53,480 nt of DNA from Psychrobacillus sp. NEAU-3TGS (GTDB taxonomy: Bacteria > Bacillota > Bacilli > Bacillales_A > Planococcaceae). Made by a program: the position numbers and the translations under genes. Each line of letters begins with the position of its first letter. Positions within the stretch are counted from its first letter, which is position 1. The notes below the pieces were generated by a model. The model was not told the DNA's origin and did not search any database. It saw only the letters and a program-made list of their open reading frames with translations. The stretch lies in NCBI RefSeq assembly GCF_029955155.1, contig NZ_JAPNOZ010000002.1:1-53480 (forward strand). The letters are read 5' to 3'. Shown here piece by piece: positions 11,480-21,014 of this stretch.

Positions 11480-11508
11480 TTGACAAGATGACGAGTACTC
11501 TATATAAT
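11480..11508 (+). promoter_or_regulatory. Consensus sigma-A promoter of yabE
   Basis: TTGACA, a 17-nt spacer and TATAAT: an exact match to the sigma-A consensus. The predicted start near 11515 excludes the GTG at 11516 as start codon. Confidence 0.8.
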
Positions 11509-11536
11509 CACTCGAGTGAACAAGGAGGCGTTTTTC

Positions 11537-12739
11537 ATGTCAAATAATTCCATGAAAAACCTGTTCTTTCATTCATTGAGGAGCAAGCAAACACTAGTAA
11601 CTATTGCATCTTTACTATTGTTTCTTGCAGTGGTTTCTTTCGTATTATTCGAAGGAACAAAGAAAACTGTTGCTTTAACAGTCAACGGTGAACAACAAGA
11701 GATTTTAACACATGCAAATACAGTCGAAGAACTACTAAAACAACATAACATAGTAGTTGCAAACGAAGACTTTTTAAAACCCTCATTGAACACTTCAATC
11801 AAAAATAATATAGCGATTGAGTGGGAGCAGGCTAGACAAATAGAAATTACAGTAGATGGAGAAATTCAAACAATCAACACTACTGAACATTTAGTTTCAG
11901 AAATACTCGCAAAAGCAGATGTTCCAATAAACGAACATGATGCTATAACACCTGCTGCGGATGCAGAGGTTGGACCGAATAACAAAATTGCAGTTGAAAA
12001 AGCGTTTGAAGTCACGCTTTTAGATGGTAATGAAGAGAAGAAGGTATGGTCCACTTCGACTACGGTCGCTGACTTTTTAAAACAACATAACATTCAATTG
12101 AATGAATTCGACCGAGTAGAACGGCAAATGGATGAGAAGGTCATTCCAGATTCCGTTATAAAAGTGGTGCGAGTAGAAAAGGTCACCGATGTAGTTGAGG
12201 AAGCTACAAATTTTGCAGTAGAAACGAAAAAAGATGACTCGCTATTAAAAGGGAAAGAAAAAGTAGTGCAAGCAGGCGAAAAAGGAACTGTTTCACGTAC
12301 ATATGATGTGATAAAAGAAAACGGGGTAGAAGTATCTCGTAATGTTATCAGTGAAAAAGTGACTAAAGAGCCTACGAAAAAAGTAGTTGCAGTTGGAACA
12401 AAAGTAGTGACTGCTAGTGTATCTCGTGGGGCTTCGGATACTAGTGACGGCAAAGAGTTCTATGTAACAGCAACCGCTTATACCGCTTATTGCAATGGTT
12501 GCTCTGGTGTTACTACAACTGGGATTAATCTAAAATCTAATCCAGATGTGAAAGTAGTTGCCGTAGATCCTAAAGTAATTCCACTAGGCTCTAAAGTGTG
12601 GGTAGAAGGCTATGGCTATGCGGTAGCTGGCGACACTGGTGGTGCCATAAAAGGAAACAAAATTGACTTATTTATGCCTTCCAAATCCAAAGCATATAAT
12701 TTTGGACGCAAGAAGGTACGTGTAAAAGTGCTTAATTGA
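11537..12739 (+). CDS. yabE: YabE-like G5 and 3D domain cell-wall protein
   Basis: Probable secreted cell-wall hydrolase related to resuscitation-promoting and stationary-phase survival proteins, 400 aa. A membrane segment or uncleaved signal lies at about residues 22-40 (LVTIASLLLFLAVVSFVLF). Three DUF348 repeats follow (about 44-215), then a G5 domain (about 215-295) and a C-terminal 3D domain (about 310-400) with the Asp residues VDPKVIPLGS, GDTGGAI and KIDLF. AAGGAGG 8 nt upstream sets the ATG. In B. subtilis this gene precedes rnmV and is controlled by an antisense RNA; I see no clear antisense promoter here. Confidence 0.9.
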   Translation: MSNNSMKNLFFHSLRSKQTLVTIASLLLFLAVVSFVLFEGTKKTVALTVNGEQQEILTHANTVEELLKQHNIVVANEDFLKPSLNTSIKNNIAIEWEQARQIEITVDGEIQTINTTEHLVSEILAKADVPINEHDAITPAADAEVGPNNKIAVEKAFEVTLLDGNEEKKVWSTSTTVADFLKQHNIQLNEFDRVERQMDEKVIPDSVIKVVRVEKVTDVVEEATNFAVETKKDDSLLKGKEKVVQAGEKGTVSRTYDVIKENGVEVSRNVISEKVTKEPTKKVVAVGTKVVTASVSRGASDTSDGKEFYVTATAYTAYCNGCSGVTTTGINLKSNPDVKVVAVDPKVIPLGSKVWVEGYGYAVAGDTGGAIKGNKIDLFMPSKSKAYNFGRKKVRVKVLN

Positions 12740-12747
12740 TGTTGTAT

Positions 12748-12780
12748 AGCTTCCCTTTCGTTGTTAGGGGAAGCTTTTTT
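12748..12780 (+). terminator. Intrinsic terminator after yabE
   Basis: AGCTTCCC (12748-12755) pairs with GGGAAGCT (12768-12775) and runs into TTTTTT. Confidence 0.85.
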
Positions 12781-12790
12781 GCGTTATGAT
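12761..12790 (+). promoter_or_regulatory. Possible sigma-A promoter of rnmV-ksgA
   Basis: TTGTTA (12761-12766), an 18-nt spacer and TATGAT (12785-12790). The -35 lies inside the yabE terminator hairpin. The spacing is acceptable and the -35 is weak. Confidence 0.4.
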
Positions 12791-12823
12791 AAGGAGTAAT
12801 AAAGTAGAAAAGAGGAAGTACCT

Positions 12824-14265
<1,442 letters not shown>

Positions 14266-14330
14266 TCCTACTTGTTACAATATTAGTAATGTTTATAAAC
14301 AAAAGTAGTCATTGAATAGAAATAAAAACG

Positions 14331-14360
14331 TTGACAAAGGGTACCTCTGGTTGTTAAAAT
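14331..14360 (+). promoter_or_regulatory. veg promoter P1 (sigma-A)
   Basis: TTGACA (14331-14336), an 18-nt spacer and TAAAAT (14355-14360). It is followed by a second promoter; veg in B. subtilis is also transcribed very strongly. Confidence 0.6.
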
Positions 14361-14367
14361 ATTTTGT

Positions 14368-14396
14368 TTGACAAAAAAATAAATACATGATATAGT
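14368..14396 (+). promoter_or_regulatory. veg promoter P2 (sigma-A)
   Basis: TTGACA (14368-14373), a 17-nt spacer and TATAGT (14391-14396). The leader before ATG 14421 would be only about 18 nt. Confidence 0.75.
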
Positions 14397-14420
14397 AATA
14401 TTCAGTGAGGTGTAAGCGGA

Positions 14421-14684
14421 ATGCCAAAAACTTTAGCTGATATTAAGAAGTCATTAGATCATCATTTAGGCAAGCGTTTGCAATTAAAAGCAAACGGGGG
14501 ACGTAAGAAAACAATCGAACGAGCTGGTGTATTAAGAGAAACTTATCACGCCGTATTCGTTATCGACTTGGATCAAGATGAAAATTCTTTTGAACGTGTA
14601 TCTTATAGTTATGCAGACATTTTGACAGAAGCAGTAGAAATCACTATTTTTGATGAAGCAAATAATTTAATCGTTGTAAAATGA
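14421..14684 (+). CDS. veg: Veg protein
   Basis: Small conserved 87-aa cytoplasmic protein that stimulates biofilm matrix genes in B. subtilis, apparently by countering SinR. The N-terminus [18 protein letters not shown] and the central ANGGRKKT and [10 protein letters not shown] segments are family hallmarks. GTGAGGTG precedes the ATG. In B. subtilis yabG lies between ksgA and veg; here only 155 nt separate them and no such gene is present. Confidence 0.93.
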   Translation: MPKTLADIKKSLDHHLGKRLQLKANGGRKKTIERAGVLRETYHAVFVIDLDQDENSFERVSYSYADILTEAVEITIFDEANNLIVVK

Positions 14685-14711
14685 GTAACTAGAACTTTTA
14701 CATTTTATATT

Positions 14712-14761
14712 AGAAAAAGCTCTTTCTCTGTTCTTAGGAATGGAAAAAGAGTTTTTTCTGT
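14712..14761 (+). terminator. Intrinsic terminator after veg
   Basis: AGAAAAAGCTCTTT (14712-14725) pairs with AAAGAGTTTTTTCT (14746-14759) with one G-T pair; T-rich on the 3' side. Confidence 0.7.
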
Positions 14762-14770
14762 TTTATGGGG

Positions 14771-14777
14771 CATACTA
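14771..14777 (+). promoter_or_regulatory. sigma-G-type -10 element before sspF
   Basis: CATACTA matches the sigma-G -10 consensus CATNMTA and lies 34 nt before the sspF start. The matching -35 (GHATR) is poor: GAGTT at about 14749-14753. Family knowledge that sspF is a forespore gene supports the call. Confidence 0.5.
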
Positions 14778-14811
14778 AAAAGGCTAGTTGTTAAAAAGGA
14801 GGATTCACCAC

Positions 14812-14985
14812 ATGGCTAGAAAAGGTATTATGTCTAATGAATTAAAAGAAGAGATAGCAAAAGATCTTGGATTTTATGACGTTGTCAAAACCGAGGGCTG
14901 GGGTGGAATAAAATCACGTGATGCAGGTAATATGGTGAAAAGAGCAATTGAAATGGCTGAACAACAAATGAAATCACCAAAGTAA
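14812..14985 (+). CDS. sspF: Small acid-soluble spore protein SspF (alpha/beta type)
   Basis: DNA-binding spore protein of the alpha/beta SASP family made in the forespore; 57 aa. The core motifs are [37 protein letters not shown] and MAEQQM. AAAGGAGG ends 11 nt before this ATG; the upstream TTG at 14788 would precede the Shine-Dalgarno and is rejected. The gene is a single unit between two terminators. Confidence 0.93.
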   Translation: MARKGIMSNELKEEIAKDLGFYDVVKTEGWGGIKSRDAGNMVKRAIEMAEQQMKSPK

Positions 14986-15018
14986 GCGAGATTCTCAAAA
15001 ACAGAGCAATTAGCAACT

Positions 15019-15051
15019 AGAAGGGGCAGAGAAATCTGCCTTTTCTTTTTT
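15019..15051 (+). terminator. Intrinsic terminator after sspF
   Basis: AGAAGGGGCAGA pairs with TCTGCCTTTTCT around a GAAA loop, followed by TTTTT. Confidence 0.8.
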
Positions 15052-15133
15052 AAGTCGTCACAATGTGGCTTACTTAGGATGCTTTACGAAGCAGTCAGAC
15101 AGTCGTTGTGATCTTAGAGTGTATCGTGCTAAC

Positions 15134-15154
15134 ATAGGCGCTTCCGCTTTTCTT
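15134..15154 (+). repeat. Short GC-rich intergenic repeat, copy 2
   Basis: Contains AGGCGCTTCCGCTTTTCTTA, the best match to the motif shared by five sites. It lies about 50 nt before ispE and ends beside a TATGGTAAAAT sequence that could serve as a -10. Confidence 0.65.
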
Positions 15155-15206
15155 ATGTACTATGGTAAAATAGGGAACAATATATGTTGGAAAAGGAGCA
15201 GATGGG

Positions 15207-16073
15207 ATGTACTATGTAAAAGCACCTGCCAAAATAAACCTAACCCTTGATGTACTACATAAACGTCCAGACGGGTATCATGAAGTTGAAATGATAATGA
15301 CGACAGTTGATTTAGCAGACCGTATTGGATTGGAAGTAAGAGAAGATGGAGCTATACATATAATATCGGTCGATCGTTTTGTTCCAAATGATCATCGCAA
15401 TTTAGCATATCAGGCTGCGAAGATATTAAAAGAAATGTACAATGTGAAGCTTGGTGTATCGATAAAAATCGAAAAGAATATTCCTGTTGCGGCTGGACTA
15501 GCTGGTGGAAGTAGTGATGCCGCTGCCACATTAAGAGGATTAAATACGATATGGAATTTAGGGCTTACATTGGACGAGCTTGCTCAGGTAGCTACTAAAA
15601 TCGGTTCAGATGTTGCCTTTTGTGTTTACGGTGGAACAGCACTTGCAACTGGAAGAGGCGAAAAAATTCAAAAGTTACCGCCTCCTGTAAATTGCTGGGT
15701 CATTCTAGCAAAGCCAACACTTGGAGTTTCAACTGCCGATATTTATGGGAATTTAAAAATAAATGACATAACACATCCAAATACAGAACAAATGATTCAA
15801 GCGATCAAGAAAAAAGATTTTGAATTGATGTGTGCATCGGTAGGAAATGTATTAGAAGATGTCACATTGAAACTATATCCAGAAGTAGCAGTATTAAAAG
15901 AGCAGATGCAAAAGTTTGGTGCAGATGCCGTATTGATGAGTGGTAGTGGTCCAACCGTATTCGGGCTAGTAAATCAGGAATCGAGAGTACAAAGAGTATA
16001 TAACGGACTTCGTGGTTTTTGTGATGAAGTATACGCTGTTCGATTAATTGGAGACAGAGACGCACTTGCTTAA
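15207..16073 (+). CDS. ispE: 4-diphosphocytidyl-2-C-methyl-D-erythritol kinase
   Basis: GHMP kinase of the MEP pathway of isoprenoid precursor synthesis, 288 aa. The N-terminal [12 protein letters not shown] is at residues 4-15. The ATP-binding loop [20 protein letters not shown] is near residues 92-111. The C-terminal motif [12 protein letters not shown] is near residue 245. AAGGAGCAG precedes the ATG. In relatives ispE, purR and ridA follow each other in this order; here purR starts 55 nt downstream and the gap holds a probable PurR operator. Confidence 0.95.
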   Translation: MYYVKAPAKINLTLDVLHKRPDGYHEVEMIMTTVDLADRIGLEVREDGAIHIISVDRFVPNDHRNLAYQAAKILKEMYNVKLGVSIKIEKNIPVAAGLAGGSSDAAATLRGLNTIWNLGLTLDELAQVATKIGSDVAFCVYGGTALATGRGEKIQKLPPPVNCWVILAKPTLGVSTADIYGNLKINDITHPNTEQMIQAIKKKDFELMCASVGNVLEDVTLKLYPEVAVLKEQMQKFGADAVLMSGSGPTVFGLVNQESRVQRVYNGLRGFCDEVYAVRLIGDRDALA

Positions 16074-16116
16074 ATACGGATGTTTGTGTTAAGTTTTTTA
16101 TAAAATATTCGTATTT
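16072..16116 (+). promoter_or_regulatory. Probable inverted PurBox pair before purR
   Basis: Box 1 is AAATACGGATGTTT (16072-16085). Box 2, read on the reverse strand from 16116 to 16103, is AAATACGAATATTT. They face each other across 17 nt, the arrangement known for PurR operators (consensus AWWWCCGAACWWT), and box 2 differs from the consensus at two positions. It ends one base before the purR Shine-Dalgarno, so autoregulation is likely. Confidence 0.5.
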
Positions 16117-16128
16117 GGAGGTGATTGG

Positions 16129-16980
16129 ATGAAGTGGAAAAGAAGTGAACGATTAGTAGATATGACGCAATTCTTAATGGAACATCCTCATAAATTAATC
16201 CCTTTGACATTTTTTGCTTCTTTGTACGAATCAGCTAAATCTTCCATCAGTGAAGATTTAACGATCGTAAAAGAAACATTTGAAGAAAGAGGTAGCGGTT
16301 TACTTGTAACTGTGCCTGGAGCAGCAGGTGGAGTAAAGTTTATCCCGACGATGACGGACGAAGATGTAAAAGTTGTAGCAGAAGAGCTGATGGAACAACT
16401 TTCAAAGGCAGAACGTTTGTTACCAGGTGGCTACTTGTACATGACCGATTTGTTAGGAAGCCCAGCTCTAATGAATAAAGTGGGGAAAGTGTTTGCTTCC
16501 GCTTTTGCAAAGGAAAAAATAGACGCGATTATGACGGTTGCCACAAAAGGAATTCCTATTGCGCACGCCATAGCCAGACATTTAAATGTACCAGTAGTTG
16601 TTGTACGAAGAGACAGTAAAGTAACAGAAGGTCCAACGGTTAGTATTAATTATGTTTCTGGATCTGCCAGACGTATTCAAACGATGGTACTTTCTAAAAG
16701 AAGTATGGAAAAAGGACAACGTGTGTTAATCACTGATGACTTTATGAAGGTCGGTGGAACGATTAACGGGATGAAAAGCTTACTAGAGGAATTCAATTGT
16801 GAGCTTGCAGGCATTGCGGTACTGGTAGAAGCGGAGCATGAAGGCGAGCAGTTAGTAAAAGATTATTTATCTCTAGTGAAACTACACGAAGTAAATGAAA
16901 AAAGTGGTACAATTGCTTTAACAGAAGGAAATTATTTTGTGAAGGGTGGAAATTTAGATGAAAGCAGTAGCAACAACTAA
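16129..16980 (+). CDS. purR: Purine operon repressor PurR
   Basis: Transcription repressor of purine synthesis whose DNA binding is relieved by PRPP; 283 aa. The winged-helix N-terminal domain (about residues 1-75) begins [20 protein letters not shown]. The PRT-fold C-terminal domain has the PRPP-binding loop [13 protein letters not shown] near residues 200-213. GGAGGTG is 7 nt before the ATG. The gene overlaps ridA by 23 nt. PRPP synthetase (prs) lies 3 kb downstream. Confidence 0.95.
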   Translation: MKWKRSERLVDMTQFLMEHPHKLIPLTFFASLYESAKSSISEDLTIVKETFEERGSGLLVTVPGAAGGVKFIPTMTDEDVKVVAEELMEQLSKAERLLPGGYLYMTDLLGSPALMNKVGKVFASAFAKEKIDAIMTVATKGIPIAHAIARHLNVPVVVVRRDSKVTEGPTVSINYVSGSARRIQTMVLSKRSMEKGQRVLITDDFMKVGGTINGMKSLLEEFNCELAGIAVLVEAEHEGEQLVKDYLSLVKLHEVNEKSGTIALTEGNYFVKGGNLDESSSNN

Positions 16981-17329
16981 TGCACCAGCAGCAATCGGGC
17001 CTTATGTACAAGGAGTTATCGTAAATGGAATGTTTTATAGCTCTGGCCAAATCCCATTAACTCCAACAGGAGAAGTTGTAGAAGGTTCTATAACAGAACA
17101 AACAGCACAAGTATTTGCAAATTTAGAGGCAGTCTTAACAGAAGCTGGCTCATCTTTATCCAAAGTTGTAAAAACATTGGTGTTCTTAAAAGATATGAAT
17201 GATTTTGCAGAATTCAATGATGCGTATGAAAAACATTTTGCAGGCCATAAACCAGCTCGTTCCGCTGTAGAAGTAGCAAGATTGCCCAAAGACGTAAAAG
17301 TGGAAATTGAAGTAATTGCTATAGTTTAA
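16958..17329 (+). CDS. ridA: RidA-family reactive imine deaminase (YabJ)
   Basis: Hydrolyses reactive enamine/imine intermediates formed by PLP enzymes; 123 aa, trimeric in the family. The signature [10 protein letters not shown] is at residues 9-18, SSGQIPL near 28, and the catalytic arginine lies in [13 protein letters not shown] (about residues 101-113). GAAGGGTGG precedes the ATG within the last codons of purR. It ends 6 nt before the terminator. Confidence 0.95.
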   Translation: MKAVATTNAPAAIGPYVQGVIVNGMFYSSGQIPLTPTGEVVEGSITEQTAQVFANLEAVLTEAGSSLSKVVKTLVFLKDMNDFAEFNDAYEKHFAGHKPARSAVEVARLPKDVKVEIEVIAIV

Positions 17330-17334
17330 ACATA

Positions 17335-17370
17335 AAGTATGTTTTCTTCGGAGAACATGCTTTTTTTTAT
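17335..17370 (+). terminator. Intrinsic terminator after ridA
   Basis: AAGTATGTTTTC and GAGAACATGCTT pair around a TTCG tetraloop, followed by TTTTTTTT. Confidence 0.88.
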
Positions 17371-17382
17371 TTAAAGAGGGAT

Positions 17383-17907
17383 ATAGAGATACTGTGCGGT
17401 AGTGAGTTGATGAAGATGTCCGCTAGATTTTCACTGCAGTCGTACGCTTTCAACCGGGTGAGCGATGAGCCATTCCCTCCGCTTAGGGCGTCGTTGGAAT
17501 GTCTCATTTTGCTCCCTCATCCGGCAGGAGTCGACGCCTGCAGCAAAATCAATGGTAAATTCTTTTTTATTTATGATCGACCTACTAAAAACAAAATTAT
17601 CAACAGTTTTCCACTCTATAGATCCAGTAAATGGATAAGGGCAACCAAACAGCTGTCGAAAGAAACCACTTCTATTCTGAGAGCAACCAAAAGACCGTTG
17701 GGGGCAACTAATCTAGTCTGAAAGCAACCAAATTACTCTTGAGAGCAACCAATTTTCATTAACCAAGTTTACTTGGAGTGAAACGCTATTAAACAGTGAC
17801 GCTAATTAACTAGAATTATTTCTTACGGATTGTAGCGGAAAGCATACGCTCTGCAGCGGAAATTCTAGCGGACAATTCATTTAACCCATTACCACGCGGC
17901 ATTCCTA
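17383..17907. repeat. Degenerate copy D of the TIR-bounded repeat element
   Basis: The left end has ATACTGTGCGGTA (17389-17401) and the right end TACCACGCGGCATTCCTA (17890-17907), both diverged forms of the element's terminal repeat. A diverged left arm (about 17418-17565) keeps TCCGCT, GGGTGAGC, GGCAGGAGTCG and AATCAATGG. The right arm survives only as GGATTGTAGCGGAAAGC plus CTGCAGCGGAAATTC (17827-17865), with about 75 nt missing between GCG microhomologies. The middle holds the 21-nt tandem array. An open frame of about 100 codons here has no Shine-Dalgarno and no family look. Confidence 0.6.
17639..17760. repeat. Tandem 21-nt GCAACC array
   Basis: The hexamer GCAACC (once GAAACC, once GCAACT) starts at 17641, 17662, 17683, 17704, 17724 and 17745: spacings of 21, 21, 21, 20 and 21 nt. 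Units typically read AGCAACCAA followed by a variable 10-12 nt and CTGAG or TTGAG. It lies within degenerate element D, upstream of spoVG. Confidence 0.75.
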
Positions 17908-17933
17908 AATTGTGAATCTATCTCAACATAAAG

Positions 17934-17974
17934 CACTTTTTATTTTATAATATTAAAAATATTCTTATATAAAA
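17934..17974 (+). promoter_or_regulatory. AT-rich upstream box of spoVG
   Basis: About 40 nt of nearly pure A/T directly before the sigma-H promoter. In B. subtilis a comparable AT box upstream of spoVG is needed for full expression and is the site of AbrB repression; the same role here is inference. Confidence 0.5.
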
Positions 17975-18001
17975 GAAGGAAAAATGAAATTCTTGTGGAA
18001 T
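17975..18001 (+). promoter_or_regulatory. sigma-H promoter of spoVG
   Basis: GAAGGAAAA, an 11-nt spacer and GTGGAAT match the sigma-H consensus RNAGGAWWW-N11/12-RNNGAAT at every defined position. It lies 49 nt before the spoVG start. Confidence 0.78.
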
Positions 18002-18050
18002 AGTATATGGATAGAAAGAGATGCAACTATGAAAAAGGGGTGGTGATTAA

Positions 18051-18341
18051 ATGGAAGTAACTGACGTGAGGTTACGCAAAGTACTAACAGATGGTCGTAT
18101 GCGTGCTATCGCTTCCATTACACTGGACAACGAATTTGTTGTGCATGATATTCGAGTGATAGATGGAAATGCTGGGTTGTTTGTTGCAATGCCAAGTAAA
18201 AGAACTCCAGAAGGTGAATTTAGGGATATTGCCCATCCGATAAATCCTGGAACGAGAAACAAAATTCAAGAAGCAGTATTGTATGCGTATCATTTAAGTA
18301 GTGATGCGGAAGAACAGAAACTAACAGAGGCCAGCGTATAA
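18051..18341 (+). CDS. spoVG: Septation and sporulation regulator SpoVG
   Basis: Small 96-aa nucleic-acid-binding regulator of septation, sporulation and, in other Firmicutes, capsule and virulence genes. The N-terminus [11 protein letters not shown], central [17 protein letters not shown] and [18 protein letters not shown] are diagnostic. AGGGGTGGTG precedes the ATG. It is transcribed on its own from a sigma-H promoter and is followed by a repeat and a terminator before glmU. Confidence 0.96.
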   Translation: MEVTDVRLRKVLTDGRMRAIASITLDNEFVVHDIRVIDGNAGLFVAMPSKRTPEGEFRDIAHPINPGTRNKIQEAVLYAYHLSSDAEEQKLTEASV

Positions 18342-18346
18342 TATAC

Positions 18347-18365
18347 AAAAGCAAAAGCGCCTATA
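18347..18365 (-). repeat. Short GC-rich intergenic repeat, copy 3
   Basis: AAAAGCAAAAGCGCCTAT is the reverse complement of the form at 5889-5908. It directly follows spoVG. Confidence 0.6.
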
Positions 18366-18454
18366 TCTAATAACCATAGCTTTTTCTCCTATGATATCAA
18401 GGAGTAGCATCCTTCCCTGAGGAGCTGTGTACAAAAGATTGGACAACTAAAAAA

Positions 18455-18499
18455 TGCACAACAAAACCATTTCTATTCCAGAGATGGTTTTTTTGTGCA
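18455..18499 (+). terminator. Terminator after spoVG
   Basis: A near-perfect 19-bp hairpin: TGCACAACAAAACCATTTC against GAGATGGTTTTTTTGTGCA, with the T run in the 3' arm. Confidence 0.75.
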
Positions 18500-18552
18500 A
18501 TAAATTTGTCTATAATACTTGTTTTGTCATGTATTTGTCAAGAGATATTTCC

Positions 18553-18581
18553 TTGAAAAATCGGTTCATTTCCGCTATAGT
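18553..18581 (+). promoter_or_regulatory. sigma-A promoter of glmU
   Basis: TTGAAA (18553-18558), a 17-nt spacer and TATAGT (18576-18581), 38 nt before the start codon. Confidence 0.68.
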
Positions 18582-18619
18582 CAAAAGAGGAAATTAGCCC
18601 ACTGGAGGGAATTCGGAAT

Positions 18620-19990
18620 ATGACAAATACTTTTGCGGTTGTACTAGCAGCTGGTAAAGGAACTCGTATGAAGTCAAATCTATATAAAGTACTGCATCCT
18701 GTCTGTGGAAAGCCCATGGTGGAACATGTTATCGATAACATGGAAAAGCTAGGCGTTGAAAAAATCGTGACAGTAGTTGGTCATGGTGCAGAAGTTGTTC
18801 AAAGTGAATTAGGAAACAGAAGTGAGTATGTACTTCAAGCAGAGCAACTAGGAACAGCGCATGCAGTTTTACAAGCAGAAACAACACTTGCCGATTTATC
18901 TGGAACAACTATTGTAATTTGCGGGGATACACCACTAATTACAGCAGAAACAATGAGAGAGTTATTAAATCATCATAAACAAACAGGAGCTAAAGCGACG
19001 ATTTTAACTGCAATTGCTACTGATCCAGCTGGGTATGGAAGAATAATCCGTGCTGAAGGTGGAAATGTAAAAAGCATTGTCGAGCAAAAAGATGCATCTG
19101 CAGAAGAGCAGCTTGTAAATGAGATTAACTCAGGTACTTATTGTTTCGATAATGAAGCATTATTTAAATCGTTAAAATTAGTGAAAAATGAAAATGCACA
19201 AGGTGAGTATTATTTACCGGATGTAATCGAAATTTTGCAAAAAGAAGGAGAAGTAGTTTCTGCTTTTGCCGCAAAGGATTTTGATGAGATTCTTGGTATA
19301 AATGATCGAATCGCACTTTCTCAAGCAGAACAGATCATGCGATCTCGTATTGCTCATCATCATATGCGTGAAGGTGTCACAATTATTGATCCTCAGAATA
19401 CATACATCAGTAGCGATGCGATAATTGGTGCAGACACAGTTATCCAGCCTGGAGTTATTATTGAAGGACAAACTACCATTGGAGAAAATTGTATAATTGG
19501 TCCGAACAGTCATCTTGTTTCAAGTGTTATTGGGAACAGAACAACTATCCATTCATCCGTTGTGTTATCGAGTGAAGTCGGCGATCATACAACAATTGGT
19601 CCATTTGCACATATTCGACCACAGTCTGAACTTGGAAATGACGTGAAGATTGGTAACTTTGTTGAAGTGAAAAAATCGACAGTAGGAAATGGTAGTAAAA
19701 TTTCTCACTTAAGTTATATGGGTGACGCTTCAATTGGCTCAAATGTAAATATTGGCTGTGGAACGATTACAGTAAATTATGATGGGAAAAATAAATTTGT
19801 AACAACAATCGAAGACGATGCTTTTGTTGGCTGTAACTCTAATTTAATAGCACCTGTTACAATTGGAACTAAGGCGTATGTTGCTGCAGGCTCTACAATC
19901 ACAAAAAACGTTCCTGGTGAAGCACTTGCAATAGGTCGTGCACGACAAGAAAATAAAGAAGGCTATGTAAATAAACTAAAACTAAAATAA
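18620..19990 (+). CDS. glmU: Bifunctional UDP-GlcNAc pyrophosphorylase / GlcN-1-P acetyltransferase
   Basis: Makes UDP-GlcNAc for peptidoglycan and teichoic acids in two steps; 456 aa. The N-terminal uridyltransferase has [11 protein letters not shown] (about residues 8-18). The C-terminal half (about 250-456) is a left-handed beta helix of hexapeptide repeats ([18 protein letters not shown]), with the acetyltransferase region NYDGKNKF near 388. TGGAGGG precedes the ATG. It lies 22 nt before prs. Confidence 0.97.
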   Translation: MTNTFAVVLAAGKGTRMKSNLYKVLHPVCGKPMVEHVIDNMEKLGVEKIVTVVGHGAEVVQSELGNRSEYVLQAEQLGTAHAVLQAETTLADLSGTTIVICGDTPLITAETMRELLNHHKQTGAKATILTAIATDPAGYGRIIRAEGGNVKSIVEQKDASAEEQLVNEINSGTYCFDNEALFKSLKLVKNENAQGEYYLPDVIEILQKEGEVVSAFAAKDFDEILGINDRIALSQAEQIMRSRIAHHHMREGVTIIDPQNTYISSDAIIGADTVIQPGVIIEGQTTIGENCIIGPNSHLVSSVIGNRTTIHSSVVLSSEVGDHTTIGPFAHIRPQSELGNDVKIGNFVEVKKSTVGNGSKISHLSYMGDASIGSNVNIGCGTITVNYDGKNKFVTTIEDDAFVGCNSNLIAPVTIGTKAYVAAGSTITKNVPGEALAIGRARQENKEGYVNKLKLK

Positions 19991-20012
19991 CTGATTCCTC
20001 AGGAGGATTATC

Positions 20013-20972
20013 ATGTCAGAACAATATGCAAATTCGAAGTTAAAAATATTTACCTTAAATTCTAATAAAGAATTAGCTGAAGAAATCGCAAACGCAGTAG
20101 GAGTTCCACTAGGGAAAAGCACAGTTACTAGATTCAGTGACGGCGAAGTTCAAATCAATATTGAAGAAAGTATCCGCGGTTGTGACGTGTTTATCGTCCA
20201 ATCAACGTCTGCTCCTGTAAACGAACATATTATGGAATTACTAATAATGCTAGACGCTTTAAAACGTGCTTCTGCACGTACAATAAGTGTGGTATTACCT
20301 TACTACGGATATGCTCGTCAAGATAGAAAGGCACGTGCTCGTGAACCGATTACAGCTAAGCTTGTAGCAGACCTTTTAACAACAGCAGGGGCAACTCGTG
20401 CAATCGTATTGGATTTACATGCTCCACAAATTCAAGGATTCTTTAATATTCCGATTGACCATTTAGTGGCAGCGCCGATTTTATCTGATTATTTCTTAGA
20501 AAAAGATATTGATCCTGCGGAATTAGTTATTGTATCTCCAGACCATGGTGGTGTAACACGTGCTCGTAAAATGGCGGATCGCTTAAAAGCACCGATCGCT
20601 ATCATCGATAAACGTCGTCCACGTCCAAATGTTGCAGAAGTAATGAATATTGTCGGTAATGTAGAAGGTAAGACTGCTATTTTAATCGACGACATCATCG
20701 ATACAGCTGGTACTATTTCTATTGCGGCGCAAGCGTTAATGGAAAGCGGTGCAAAAGAAGTTTATGCTTGCTGTACGCACGCAGTACTATCTGGTCCAGC
20801 TATTGAACGTATCGATAACTCAGTAATAAAGGAATTAGTGATCACGAATTCAATTCAATTATCCGAAGAAAAAACGTCTCCAAAAATTAAAGAATTATCA
20901 GTAGCAAAATTATTAGGAGACGCAATCGTACGTGTATTCGAAGAAAAGTCAGTAAGTACTTTATTTGATTGA
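20013..20972 (+). CDS. prs: Ribose-phosphate pyrophosphokinase
   Basis: Makes PRPP from ribose 5-phosphate and ATP, feeding purine, pyrimidine, NAD, His and Trp synthesis. The product has 319 aa. Family motifs are [13 protein letters not shown] near residue 43, [10 protein letters not shown] near 100, [11 protein letters not shown] near 135 and the PRPP loop [13 protein letters not shown] near 223-235. AGGAGG is 7 nt before the ATG. Cotranscription with glmU is likely. Confidence 0.97.
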   Translation: MSEQYANSKLKIFTLNSNKELAEEIANAVGVPLGKSTVTRFSDGEVQINIEESIRGCDVFIVQSTSAPVNEHIMELLIMLDALKRASARTISVVLPYYGYARQDRKARAREPITAKLVADLLTTAGATRAIVLDLHAPQIQGFFNIPIDHLVAAPILSDYFLEKDIDPAELVIVSPDHGGVTRARKMADRLKAPIAIIDKRRPRPNVAEVMNIVGNVEGKTAILIDDIIDTAGTISIAAQALMESGAKEVYACCTHAVLSGPAIERIDNSVIKELVITNSIQLSEEKTSPKIKELSVAKLLGDAIVRVFEEKSVSTLFD

Positions 20973-20988
20973 GATTAATCTGAATAAT

Positions 20989-21014
20989 GTTTGAAGACTC
21001 CTGATAGTGGGTAT
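20989..21014 (+). promoter_or_regulatory. sigma-B promoter of ctc
   Basis: GTTTGA (20989-20994), a 14-nt spacer and GGGTAT (21009-21014). Only one base differs from the sigma-B consensus GTTTAA/GGGTAT, and ctc is a classical sigma-B gene. Confidence 0.85.

Noticed and set aside
12094..12453. A 119-codon reverse-strand frame within yabE (possible antisense gene)
   Set aside because: It mirrors yabE codons and is Ser/Thr/Phe-rich as expected for a shadow frame. An antisense RNA to yabE is known in B. subtilis, but I see no convincing promoter for one here.
15065..15250. An open frame of 61 codons before ispE
   Set aside because: It crosses the short repeat and overlaps the ispE start in another frame without a Shine-Dalgarno.
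17407..17721. An open frame of 104 codons in the ridA-spoVG gap
   Set aside because: It covers the degenerate repeat element, has no Shine-Dalgarno and no recognisable composition or motif; its heptapeptide pattern only reflects the 21-nt array.
17639..17760. CRISPR array
   Set aside because: The repeated core is only about 9 nt, the period is 21 nt and there are no cas genes.
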